Shown here one piece after another: positions 43,083-51,343 of a stretch of 64,000 nt of DNA (position 1 is the first letter of the stretch; every line of letters begins with the position of its first letter). Origin of the DNA: Mucilaginibacter arboris. GTDB taxonomy: Bacteria; Bacteroidota; Bacteroidia; Sphingobacteriales; Sphingobacteriaceae. Where the stretch lies: assembly GCF_009754915.1 (NCBI RefSeq), contig NZ_WPIK01000007.1, positions 62,001 to 126,000 on the forward strand, read 5' to 3'. The position numbers and the translations under genes were made by a program. Below the pieces are notes generated by a model. The model had not been told where the DNA came from, searched no databases, and worked only from the letters and a program-made list of their open reading frames with translations.

Positions 43083-43979
43083 ATGGCTGATTTTAGATTA
43101 GAAGTTTTTTATACTGTTGCCAAGCGATTGAGTTTTACTAAAGCTGCTACAGAACTATTTATTACGCAACCTGCCATTACCAAACATATTCGTGAACTGG
43201 AAGAACAATATAAAACTAAATTGTTTGAGCGGAACGGTAATAAAATTAAGCTAAGTTTAACAGGGGAATTGCTTCTTAAACATACTGAAGATATTTTTGC
43301 TGTTTACCGCCGCATTGATTTTGATTTGCATGATTTAACACAGCACAACCAGGGTTTGTTAAGAATGGGCGCAAGTACAACGATTGCCCAATATGTAATT
43401 GCGCCCCTATTAGCAGGTTTTAAGGAGAAATTTGCAGCTATACAACTTAGTTTAATTAACGGAAATACAGAACAGATTGAAAAAGCACTGTTAGCCAGAG
43501 AAATAGAATTAGGTTTGATTGAAGGCCGCTCCAAAAACCAGGAAATTAGTTACCATGAATTTATTAAAGATGAAATTGTACTGGTTTGCAGCAAAAATCA
43601 TCCCTGGGCAAAAAAAGCATCGATAAAAACAGCATCATTAAAAGAAGTTCGTCTTGTTTTGAGAGAACAAGGTTCAGGAACGTTGGAAGTAATTGATTAT
43701 GCTTTTAAAAGTTTAGGTTTAAGCATCGCTGATTTGAATGTCGAAATCCATCTGGGTAATGCAGAAACCATTAAATCATATCTTTTACATACCAATTGTA
43801 TGGCTTTTTTATCTGTTCACGCTGTTGCTAAAGAGTTGCAAAACGGAGAGTTACGCATAATAGATGTAGAAGGTTTAACTATAGAACGAAAGTTTTATAT
43901 GATCCGTTTGCAGGGAAAAGCAGAAGGTTTAGTAGAAATATTTATGCGTTTTGCCAAGCATTATCATAACTTAAAGTAA
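43083..43979 (+). CDS. LysR-family regulator of the YeiH-type transporter
   Basis: A 298-residue LysR protein. The N-terminal winged helix is typical: LEVFYTVAKRLSFTKAATEL, then ITQPAITKHIRELE. The C-terminal periplasmic-binding-protein-like domain (from about residue 90) includes GTLEVIDYAF. In enterobacteria the LysR regulator YeiE lies beside yeiH, and the same LysR-YeiH order is seen here with a 71-base gap, so it probably controls that gene. A close TAAAAACAGCAT motif lies in frame at 43621-43636. Confidence 0.88.
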   Translation: MADFRLEVFYTVAKRLSFTKAATELFITQPAITKHIRELEEQYKTKLFERNGNKIKLSLTGELLLKHTEDIFAVYRRIDFDLHDLTQHNQGLLRMGASTTIAQYVIAPLLAGFKEKFAAIQLSLINGNTEQIEKALLAREIELGLIEGRSKNQEISYHEFIKDEIVLVCSKNHPWAKKASIKTASLKEVRLVLREQGSGTLEVIDYAFKSLGLSIADLNVEIHLGNAETIKSYLLHTNCMAFLSVHAVAKELQNGELRIIDVEGLTIERKFYMIRLQGKAEGLVEIFMRFAKHYHNLK

Positions 43980-44050
43980 TGGCAGATTAAAATTAGCAAC
44001 TTGTCCGGCTTGTGCTGTCTGTTCATCTTTGTTCAACAAAACAAAGAAAA

Positions 44051-45025
44051 ATGGAAGCTGTAAATTTCACAAATCATAACTCTTCTCCTATAAATATAAG
44101 TTTACGAAGCAGAAAAATTATATTTCTTGTCGCCGCCGCTTTTTGTTTCGCGCCTTTTATGTCGCCACCGTTGGCTTTGGTTTTAGGTTTGATTATTGCC
44201 CAAACTATTAAGCATCCATATCTTCACCTTAATCATCAGGCAACAAACCTATTACTTAAAGTATCGGTAGTAGGATTAGGTTTCGGCATGAATATTTTCA
44301 GTGCGATGCAAGCCGGAAGGGAAGGTGTTTTATTTACCATTGTTTCTATTTTTAGCGTATTAGCGTTAGGTGCTTTCGTGGGAAGATGGATGAAAATTGA
44401 TAAAAAAACATCTTTTCTTATTTCTGCTGGTACAGCAATTTGTGGTGGAAGTGCAATCGCAGCCCTTTCTCCGGTAATGAAAGCCGAAGAAAAGCAAATT
44501 TCTGTAGCGTTAGGAACTGTTTTTATCCTCAATTCTATTGCCTTGTTTATTTTCCCGATGATTGGCCATGCCCTGCATCTTTCACAAACCCAATTTGGTT
44601 TATGGTGCGCCATTGCCATTCATGATACCAGTTCTGTAGTTGGTGCAGCAAGTAAATATGGCCCAATTGCTTTGCAAGTGGCAACAACAGTTAAATTAGC
44701 GCGTGCTTTATGGATTATTCCGGTAGCTTTTGGTACAGCTTTTTTGTTCAAAACTGATAAAACCAAAGTTGCTGTTCCTTATTTTATCGGTTTATTCATT
44801 CTTGCCATGATTGCAAATACTTACCTGCCTTTTATAAATACTTTGACTCCATATATTGTTGGAACCGCTAAAACTGGTTTAACACTTACCTTGTTTTTAA
44901 TTGGTTCCGGTTTATCTTTTAAGGTGATAAAAGCAGTAGGCACAAAGCCTTTGTTGCAAGGTGTATTTTTATGGGCGATTATATCAATCGGAGCGCTTTG
45001 GGCAATAATCGGATTGGCAAAGTAA
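44051..45025 (+). CDS. YeiH/UPF0324-family putative anion exporter
   Basis: A 324-residue membrane protein with about ten hydrophobic segments. The family marks GLGFGMNIFSAMQAGREG, SAGTAICGGSAIAAL and HDTSSVVGAASKYG are clear. The family (UPF0324, PSE) is listed as putative sulfate or sulfur-compound exporter; its substrate in Bacteroidota is not known. The ATG at 44051 is preferred over one at 44012 that would add 13 residues overlapping nothing family-like. It follows the LysR gene and is probably its target. Confidence 0.87.
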   Translation: MEAVNFTNHNSSPINISLRSRKIIFLVAAAFCFAPFMSPPLALVLGLIIAQTIKHPYLHLNHQATNLLLKVSVVGLGFGMNIFSAMQAGREGVLFTIVSIFSVLALGAFVGRWMKIDKKTSFLISAGTAICGGSAIAALSPVMKAEEKQISVALGTVFILNSIALFIFPMIGHALHLSQTQFGLWCAIAIHDTSSVVGAASKYGPIALQVATTVKLARALWIIPVAFGTAFLFKTDKTKVAVPYFIGLFILAMIANTYLPFINTLTPYIVGTAKTGLTLTLFLIGSGLSFKVIKAVGTKPLLQGVFLWAIISIGALWAIIGLAK

Positions 45026-45115
45026 CCCTGAATAAATCAAGCTAACGAATAATCTGTATGAAGTCAATCAAAAAGGCAGAATGTGAGTTTAGTAAAAAAA
45101 ATATTATTCTCATCA

Positions 45116-46180
45116 ATGGAAATTTTTAAATGTACGCATTGCAGTCAAATTATTTATTTTGAAAATACCAGTTGCGTTCAATGTGGTTATCCGTTGGGTT
45201 TTGAAGCGAAAGATTTGAAACTATATCCGCTTGTTTTTGCCGGAGATAAAACTTACACCATTTATAATCAAACAAAACAAAAATATCGTTACTGCCTTAA
45301 CTATCAGTACGGTGTTTGCAACTGGCTGGTAAAAGAAGACAGCGAAACACCTTATTGCCAGGCTTGCAACTTAAACAGTACCATTCCAAATTTAAATCAG
45401 CCCGAAGCAAAAGCACATTGGCGTGTTATCGAAAATGCAAAGCACCGTTTAGTGTACAGTTTGTTAAAGATGGGGCTTCCTTTAATAAGTAAAAAAAATG
45501 ACGAAGAAAAAGGGTTAACATTTGATTTTTTAGCAGATTTAAAAGGGAAACCACGTGTTTTAACAGGCCACGATAATGGTTTGATCACCTTAAATATTAT
45601 AGAAGCAGATGATGTGGAACGCGAAAAATCGCGTAAAGCAATGATGGAACCCTATCGTACTTTACTTGGCCATTTCAGGCATGAAGTTGGACATTATTAT
45701 TGGGACAGGCTGATCGATAACTCTGTTTATTTACAAGAATTCAGGCAATTGTTTGGTGATGACCGTGAAGATTACGGCGAAGCTTTGCAAAAGCATTATA
45801 ATCAAGGCCCTCCTGCTGATTGGAACGAACATTTCATCAGTTCTTACGCAAGTTCTCATGCCTGGGAAGATTGGGCAGAAACCTGGGCACACTACCTGCA
45901 TATTATGGATACGCTGCAAACCAGTTCTTCTTTTGGTTTAAGTGTGCATCCGCAAATTGCAAAATCAGCAGATCATTTAGATGTAGATGTAAAGCAAGAT
46001 CCTTATGAGATTGCTGATTTTACCAAAATTATTGCTACCTGGTTGCCAGTAAGTTTTGCCATGAACAGCATTAACCGAAGTATGGGCAATAGAGATTTAT
46101 ATCCGTTTATAATTACACCTGTTGTAGTAGAAAAGCTAAGCTTTATACACAAGGTTTGTTACCAAAGCCGGCGGCCTTAA
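45116..46180 (+). CDS. Putative zinc-binding metallopeptidase with zinc-ribbon N-terminus
   Basis: A 354-residue cytoplasmic protein. The N-terminus has a zinc ribbon (CTHC at residues 6-9 and CVQCG at 20-23), a second Cys set (Cys60, Cys68, Cys81, Cys84), and then a peptidase region with HEVGH at residues 189-193 followed by YYWDRL. This matches the putative zinc-binding metallopeptidase family (Peptidase_Mx, PF15887). The downstream AWEDWAETWAHYLHI segment holds a likely third zinc ligand. Its substrate is unknown. The start ATG at 45116 is preferred to a GTG at 45083. Confidence 0.82.
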   Translation: MEIFKCTHCSQIIYFENTSCVQCGYPLGFEAKDLKLYPLVFAGDKTYTIYNQTKQKYRYCLNYQYGVCNWLVKEDSETPYCQACNLNSTIPNLNQPEAKAHWRVIENAKHRLVYSLLKMGLPLISKKNDEEKGLTFDFLADLKGKPRVLTGHDNGLITLNIIEADDVEREKSRKAMMEPYRTLLGHFRHEVGHYYWDRLIDNSVYLQEFRQLFGDDREDYGEALQKHYNQGPPADWNEHFISSYASSHAWEDWAETWAHYLHIMDTLQTSSSFGLSVHPQIAKSADHLDVDVKQDPYEIADFTKIIATWLPVSFAMNSINRSMGNRDLYPFIITPVVVEKLSFIHKVCYQSRRP

Positions 46181-46190
46181 ATTTTTTGCA

Positions 46191-46234
46191 GATAAAAGAA
46201 GCATCAGGTTTTTTGCTGATGCTTCTTTTATCAG
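46191..46234. terminator. Bidirectional hairpin made of two inverted dispersed motifs
   Basis: GATAAAAGAAGCATCAG (46191-46207) and CTGATGCTTCTTTTATC (46216-46232) are perfect reverse complements of 17 bp with an eight-base T-rich loop, between the convergent metallopeptidase and udk genes. The udk stop codon (46231-46233) lies within the right motif. Confidence 0.88.
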
Positions 46235-46869
46235 TTTAAAACTGTATCTCTAATTTCTTTAGAAATATCTCTGGTAATACGGATAATATCTTCTGCAACC
46301 TGTGTATTGTTGATCACAATTTTATGGCAATGATGCTTGTGCGGAAGCAAAAACTCTTTGTAAGCCGGCAATACATGATTAATCCATTTATAGTTTACAT
46401 CTTCTGCAGAATAGCCTCTTTCTATCAAATCGCGCTTTAAACGGCGGTGTAAAGCAACTTCTTCTTCCGTATCAATAAAAATCTTTAAATCCAGCATTTC
46501 TGCAATTGCCTTAAAATGCAGGATAAATAAACCCTCTATAATAATTATTGGTGCCGATTTAATTTCCAGGATTTTTGGAACAGCAGAAGCATTATTAAAC
46601 GTGTATTCTTTTTTATAAACTGTTTCGTGGTTTAACAGCTTTTTCGCATCGGCTATAAAAGCAGCTTCGTCAATGGTAGTTGGCAGATCAAAATTATATA
46701 GTTTATTTTCTTCTGCTGTCATTCCTGCTGCAACCGGAATATAGTAATCGTCCTGAGAGATCAAACACACTTCATCTTTAGAAAAATGTTCTAAAAAGCA
46801 GTTTAGAAAAAAGGTTTTGCCAGATCCGCTGCCACCGGCAATACCAATTACAAAAGGTTTATTGTTCAT
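46231..46869 (-). CDS. udk: Uridine kinase
   Basis: A 212-residue P-loop kinase with GGSGSGKT at residues 12-19, SQDDYYIP after the first domain, FDLPTTIDEAAF and IIIIEGLFIL, and a lid region with HRRLKRDLIERG. It phosphorylates uridine and cytidine to the monophosphates in pyrimidine salvage. Its start overlaps the end of the LysM gene by 11 bases, so it belongs to the same unit. The stop codon is part of the motif hairpin. Confidence 0.92.
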   Translation of the reverse strand: MNNKPFVIGIAGGSGSGKTFFLNCFLEHFSKDEVCLISQDDYYIPVAAGMTAEENKLYNFDLPTTIDEAAFIADAKKLLNHETVYKKEYTFNNASAVPKILEIKSAPIIIIEGLFILHFKAIAEMLDLKIFIDTEEEVALHRRLKRDLIERGYSAEDVNYKWINHVLPAYKEFLLPHKHHCHKIVINNTQVAEDIIRITRDISKEIRDTVLN

Positions 46870-47833
46870 TCGTGTTCGGACTGCCGTAACTTAAATTTAC
46901 ATAAAAACGTTTATCTAACGCCCCTAAAGATTCGGCAACATCTTTAGTCATCACCACAATAGCGTCTTTATTGGTTTCGTTCTCTGTAAAACTGCCCACA
47001 ACTTTAGCAAAAGTAGTTTTGTTGGTCATCGGGTTGGTAATTTTAATAATTGTTCCAACCGGTGCAGTACGGTGCAATACATATTTCTTTTTAGGGTCCA
47101 GGTTTGGGTCGTTAATCCAAACGGCCGTTCCTTTTTCGTTTTTTTCTGTTAACCCGTAACGGTTATTTGGCAAACGGCGGTTACCGGAGGAGCTGTCTGA
47201 TGCAGTGGTAACACGTGTAGAATCTCTTTTTAGTGTACGGTCTTTTGGTTCCGTCATCACCGTTTCTGCTGGTGCCGTTATTACGGGCGCTGCTGCAGGT
47301 TGCGGTTCTTCGCGTTTGATGCGTAATATTTGCCCCGCATTTAAATTATTACTTTTTAAACTGTTCCAGTTAATAATATCATCAACTTTAACTTGGAAAC
47401 GCCTGGAAATAGCATAAAGCGTTTCTCCGGCTGATACTTTATACTGTGTGTATTCCGGCTGGTCTGCATTAGTATTTACTGCTGCAGCAGTTGTGGTAAC
47501 TTCTGTGGTAGTGGTTTTGGTGTAAGATGGATTTACCGGCGATGCTGTTTTTACCGGTGAAGAATTTGATACAAAAGCCCGTTCGGTTGGTACTTTAATA
47601 ATAGCGCCAATCTGCATTTTTGCATTGTTGTTATAATCCATCACTGCTTTCGGCCTAACGTTGTAACGCCTTGCAATGGAGTAATAATTATCTTTTGGGT
47701 CGAGTTTATGCAGAATGATCATCTTGCCATTCTGATTTTCGATACCAACAGAATCAGCTAAAGGATGTGCAAAAAGAGGGTTGCAAAGACTGAAAAACGA
47801 TAGCACAGTGGCTAAGTATTTAATTTTTAACAT
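46859..47833 (-). CDS. LysM peptidoglycan-binding protein with a double-psi-like C-terminus
   Basis: A 324-residue secreted protein. Signal peptide residues 1-22 (cleavage near LFA). Two LysM domains follow: about residues 40-82 (NYYSIARRYNV, IIKVP) and 132-175 (ETLYAISRRFQV, QILRIK). A low-complexity linker leads to a C-terminal domain (KKYVLHRTAPVGTIIKITNP, AKVVGSF) that resembles the RlpA/DPBB fold. It probably binds peptidoglycan in the periplasm. An in-frame motif variant is at 47541-47559 (PVKTASPV). Confidence 0.85.
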   Translation of the reverse strand: MLKIKYLATVLSFFSLCNPLFAHPLADSVGIENQNGKMIILHKLDPKDNYYSIARRYNVRPKAVMDYNNNAKMQIGAIIKVPTERAFVSNSSPVKTASPVNPSYTKTTTTEVTTTAAAVNTNADQPEYTQYKVSAGETLYAISRRFQVKVDDIINWNSLKSNNLNAGQILRIKREEPQPAAAPVITAPAETVMTEPKDRTLKRDSTRVTTASDSSSGNRRLPNNRYGLTEKNEKGTAVWINDPNLDPKKKYVLHRTAPVGTIIKITNPMTNKTTFAKVVGSFTENETNKDAIVVMTKDVAESLGALDKRFYVNLSYGSPNTNEQ

Positions 47834-47848
47834 GTTTATAATTCCTGT

Positions 47849-48607
47849 TTAAAGGTTCAAAACTTTAAGGTTAATTTTATTTTTTAGATAAACGAGATGA
47901 TTTTTTATCAGTACAAACGCTTCGGGTTGTAACTTTTGTATGTTTTCGTTCAATAAATCGTGATATATTAGGGTATCATTTTCGATAATAAAAAGCTGTT
48001 GTACCAAATATCCGTTATTTTTGGAGTGCAAAGATATAATTAAGTACGAATTGTAATTTAAACAACATACATCGCCAGTTATTGTCCCGGTAATTAAAGC
48101 AGCAATATTTTCTGGCAGTAAACGAAGCATAAAAGGATATTGAACCGGTTCTACATCATCCTGCTGGTTCTTAATATCGGTTAAGGCGTTCCCTGTTTTA
48201 TAATCAAGCAACACATTCCGCTTCGTTTGAAAACGCTGGTCGGCAGCTACGATGCCTTCCTTTGTAAATGTTTCCAGTACCAGGTTGTAATCTGCCCAAA
48301 CCTGTTTCCCGGTTAACCCATTTAAAGCAATAATGCCTTTGTGTTCCGGGCTTTGGCCGGATTTATAACCGTATAAAAAGAGTATCCCTTTCCGGCCGCC
48401 ATCCATACCAACCAGCCATTTTTCTTCCGGAACCAGTTCAAGAAAATTCACCTGCCCGGTTTTTATATTAAACGAAGAAAAACCGGTTGATTGGTTTTCA
48501 GCACTTCTGGTTTCTATATAAAGTAAATCATTTGCTGCATCACTTTCTAATTTCCAGATCAAGCTGGAAAAAGTATGATCAACAACTGGGTTTAATTTTA
48601 CTGACAT
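47849..48607 (-). CDS. DUF4905-like protein
   Basis: A 252-residue soluble protein without signal peptide or membrane segment. It contains repeated beta-strand-rich stretches such as LYIETRSAENQSTGFSSFN, IIALNGLTGKQVWAD and LLDYKTGNALTD, reminiscent of one or two PQQ-like beta-propeller blades. I recall this layout as DUF4905 of Pedobacter-like genomes; the function is unknown. It is 15 bases upstream of the LysM gene, so it is likely co-transcribed with LysM-udk. Confidence 0.65.
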   Translation of the reverse strand: MSVKLNPVVDHTFSSLIWKLESDAANDLLYIETRSAENQSTGFSSFNIKTGQVNFLELVPEEKWLVGMDGGRKGILFLYGYKSGQSPEHKGIIALNGLTGKQVWADYNLVLETFTKEGIVAADQRFQTKRNVLLDYKTGNALTDIKNQQDDVEPVQYPFMLRLLPENIAALITGTITGDVCCLNYNSYLIISLHSKNNGYLVQQLFIIENDTLIYHDLLNENIQKLQPEAFVLIKNHLVYLKNKINLKVLNL

Positions 48608-48639
48608 TTGTTTGCAAAGTAGGGGATAAAACTTGGGTT

Positions 48640-48675
48640 AACACCGATCAAAACAATACTTAGTTTAACGGTGTT
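48640..48675. promoter_or_regulatory. Inverted repeat in the divergent DUF4905/dps region
   Basis: AACACCG (48640-48646) and CGGTGTT (48669-48675) lie 22 bases apart upstream of dps. They could be an operator (for example for a redox-responsive regulator) or a leader hairpin. Confidence 0.35.
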
Positions 48676-48700
48676 GGTGATAAAAAACATTAAATTAATT

Positions 48701-49180
48701 ATGGAAGCGGAAGCAATAAGCCTGGAAGAAAATAAAGTTAAACCCGTAGTAGATCATTTAAACGATTTGCTTGCAAATTATCATATTCATTATCAAAAAA
48801 TTAGAGGTTGCCATTGGAATGTTAAAGGCCACAACTTCTTTACATTACATGTAAAATTTGAAGAATTATACACAACTGCTTTAACTACAATTGATGAACT
48901 AGCAGAACGTATTTTAACGTTAGGAAAACCGCCTTACAGCACTTTTAATGATTATATTAAAACTTCTAAGATAAAAGAAGTAAATACAATTGGAATGCCC
49001 GAAGATGCTATGGTGAAAGCTTTGGTTGATGATATGGCCGTTTTAATTGAAATGGAACGCGAAATATTAGAAATAACAGATAACGCAGAAGACCAGGGAA
49101 CAAATGATATGGTGAACGGGTTTATGCAATACAAAGAGAAAAATACCTGGATGCTGCGTTCATTTATCAATCAGGACTGA
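48701..49180 (+). CDS. dps: Dps-family DNA-binding ferritin-like protein
   Basis: A 159-residue Dps protein. Ferroxidase-site residues are recognisable in GCHWNVKGHNFFTLHVKFEELYT (His, Asp/Glu pattern) and ELAERIL. Dps assembles into a dodecamer that stores iron and protects DNA from peroxide. I chose the ATG at 48701; one ten codons upstream is less likely. An in-frame motif-like run is at 48968-48985. Promoter region 48608-48700 holds an inverted repeat. Confidence 0.92.
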   Translation: MEAEAISLEENKVKPVVDHLNDLLANYHIHYQKIRGCHWNVKGHNFFTLHVKFEELYTTALTTIDELAERILTLGKPPYSTFNDYIKTSKIKEVNTIGMPEDAMVKALVDDMAVLIEMEREILEITDNAEDQGTNDMVNGFMQYKEKNTWMLRSFINQD

Positions 49181-49246
49181 GATCGGTTGTAAGTTAAGGG
49201 TTGCAGGTTGCCGGTTTTTGAATAATGCCGACAAATCATATTCCCT

Positions 49247-49327
49247 AATACTTCTTTTATCAATAAAAAACCTTATTTGTTAATAGCAAACGAGGTTTTT
49301 GATTTTATGCTGATAAAAGAAGCATTA
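49247..49327. terminator. Nested hairpin: inverted dispersed motifs around a second stem-loop
   Basis: TAATACTTCTTTTATCA (from 49246) and TGATAAAAGAAGCATTA (49311-49327) are reverse complements with one mismatch (A-C, or G-U in one RNA). Between them AAAAACC and GGTTTTT form a second stem. It separates the convergent dps and ubiD genes, and the ubiD stop codon (49325-49327) is inside the right motif. Confidence 0.8.
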
Positions 49328-51235
49328 TTCTGAAACCACGGCTCCGCCTTTGTAAAGTTGCTTCTGGTATTTTAACGAAGGTGATTTGATCAGCTCGCCT
49401 AAACCTAAACGCGGCCACATTTCATCAACTTTTTCAATTACTTCGGTTGTGTTTGCCAGGATGTTTGGCCAGTCGCGTTCAAAACCGTCCAGTTCTTTGG
49501 TTTTTCTGGTTCCGTCAAAACCAATATGAGAAAGGCTTTGATTGTTTTTTGCCTTAACAACAAAAGCATCCCGTTTTGGGTCGATATTATTGGCAAAGCG
49601 CCAAACGGCATCAGCCGTATCAGAAATATCAATTGTATGGTCGAGATAAAGCACAATTTTAACTTCGTCCAGCAAACCTTGTTTAAACAGGTTTTGGTTA
49701 AGTTCTTCGATCTGGTCAGGTTTTGTTTTTTCTACGGAGATAAAAATCAGCGAAATCCCTAATTGAAGCAAAGAATCATTCATGTCCGTAATAGCAGGAT
49801 TTTGAATTTTAATGGCTTCCTTGTTTATGGCTGATGCTGTTTTTATCGATACTTTTTCTTCGTTTGTTCTTAATTCTTCCGGATGTTTTTTGGTTGCATC
49901 GATTCCCATTTTCCCGCCAAAAGCAGCTTTAGAACAGGAGTGGTCCAGCACATCCATCGGACCGGAAGTGAAAATAAAATCCTGCTGCGGGTCAACATTT
50001 TCAGAAATGTATTTTGCAACTGCTGCGTTATCCTGAATGTTAACATCGCCATCAACCACCACAATCATTTTGGTGAACATCATTTGTCCGGCGCCCCAAA
50101 GTGAGTTCATCACTTTCATCGCTTGTCCGGGATAATCTTTTCTGATCTTAACAATTGCCAAATTATGGAATACGCCTTCCATTGGTAAAACCATATCTAC
50201 AATTTCCGGCACCATCGTCATTTTAATAGGAGCGAGGAAAATACGTTCGGTTGCTTTACCAATCCAGGCATCTTCCTGCGGCGGAATGCCAACAATCGTG
50301 GCCGGGTAAACCGCATTTTTACGATGTGTAATAGCGGTGATATGAAAACGCGGGTACCAATCGGCTAAGGAATAATAACCGGTATGATCTCCAAACGGAC
50401 CTTCCCAGATGTAATCTTCTTCCGGGTCAACATAACCTTCGATAATAAAATCTGCATCCGCCGGAACTTGTACATCCTGGGTTAAACATTGTACCAGTTC
50501 TACTTTTTTCTTTCTGAGAAAACCGGCTAACATATACTCATCAATTCCATCAGGCAAGGGGGCGGTTGCAGCATAAGTATAAACCGGGTCTCCGCCTAAA
50601 GCAACGGCAACCGGCATTTTTTTGCCCAACTTTTTATATTCCTGGAAATGGCGTGCAGAAACTTTGTGTTTATGCCAGTGCATTCCGGTTAGTTGCGGTT
50701 CAAAAACCTGCATCCGGTACATGCCCACATTGCGGATTCCGGTTAAAGGATCCTTGGTATGGATAACCGGAAGTGTAACAAACGGGCCGCCATCTTCCGG
50801 CCAGCAGGTTAAAACCGGCAGTTTGGTCATATCGGGGTTTTGCATGACCACTTCCTGGCAGGTGCCTTTCCCCGAAATGGTTTTCGGCATCCAGGAGGAA
50901 ATCTGTCCTAACTTCGGCAACATTTTCAATTTATCTAAAATGGTGTCTTTTGGCCCGGTCAGGGTTTTAAACAAGCTTTCAATTTCTTTAGAAATATCGT
51001 CCATTTCTTCCACGCCTAAAGCCATGCACATGCGTTTATAATTTCCCATGGAATTGATCAGCACAGGAAAATCATAGCCAGTATTTTCAAACAGCAAAGC
51101 AGGGCCATATTGCTTAGAAACACGGTCGGTTATTTCGGTTATTTCTAATTTCGGATCAACTTTTTCTTTGATCCGTACCAGTTCGCCGGCTTTTTCAAGC
51201 GTATCTATAAAATGTTGCAGGTTTTTGTAAGCCAT
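49325..51235 (-). CDS. UbiD-family (menaquinone-type) decarboxylase
   Basis: A 636-residue prenylated-FMN-dependent decarboxylase of the UbiD family. Landmarks: LLFENTGYDFPVLINSMG near the start, WPEDGGPFVTLPVIHTKDP, WEGPFGDHTGYYS (holding a catalytic Glu and Arg/Glu-type residues), GIPPQEDAWIGKATERIFL and GSLWGAGQ-like VMNSLWGAGQ. The length exceeds E. coli UbiD (497) and fits the longer group annotated as menaquinone biosynthesis decarboxylase. A UbiX-type partner is not in the window. Motif at 49830-49851 (SIKTASA) lies in frame. Confidence 0.9.
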   Translation of the reverse strand: MAYKNLQHFIDTLEKAGELVRIKEKVDPKLEITEITDRVSKQYGPALLFENTGYDFPVLINSMGNYKRMCMALGVEEMDDISKEIESLFKTLTGPKDTILDKLKMLPKLGQISSWMPKTISGKGTCQEVVMQNPDMTKLPVLTCWPEDGGPFVTLPVIHTKDPLTGIRNVGMYRMQVFEPQLTGMHWHKHKVSARHFQEYKKLGKKMPVAVALGGDPVYTYAATAPLPDGIDEYMLAGFLRKKKVELVQCLTQDVQVPADADFIIEGYVDPEEDYIWEGPFGDHTGYYSLADWYPRFHITAITHRKNAVYPATIVGIPPQEDAWIGKATERIFLAPIKMTMVPEIVDMVLPMEGVFHNLAIVKIRKDYPGQAMKVMNSLWGAGQMMFTKMIVVVDGDVNIQDNAAVAKYISENVDPQQDFIFTSGPMDVLDHSCSKAAFGGKMGIDATKKHPEELRTNEEKVSIKTASAINKEAIKIQNPAITDMNDSLLQLGISLIFISVEKTKPDQIEELNQNLFKQGLLDEVKIVLYLDHTIDISDTADAVWRFANNIDPKRDAFVVKAKNNQSLSHIGFDGTRKTKELDGFERDWPNILANTTEVIEKVDEMWPRLGLGELIKSPSLKYQKQLYKGGAVVSE

Positions 51236-51269
51236 AATATTTCGTACAGCTAAGGTCTTGTTAATTCCT

Positions 51270-51286
51270 GATACTTCTTTTACCGC
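51270..51286 (-). repeat. Dispersed motif copy (GTAT form)
   Basis: GATACTTCTTTTACCGC between the ubiD start and the FadL-like gene's terminator. Confidence 0.8.
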
Positions 51287-51290
51287 ATAA

Positions 51291-51320
51291 AAAAAGCCGC
51301 TGTTTTTTACAGCGGCTTTA
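51291..51320 (-). terminator. Rho-independent terminator of the FadL-like gene
   Basis: AAAGCCGCTGT and ACAGCGGCTTT pair perfectly around a T-rich loop, with a T run on the minus strand, 24 bases after the FadL-like stop codon. Confidence 0.9.
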
Positions 51321-51343
51321 CATTTATGAAAAATCTTCTTTCT

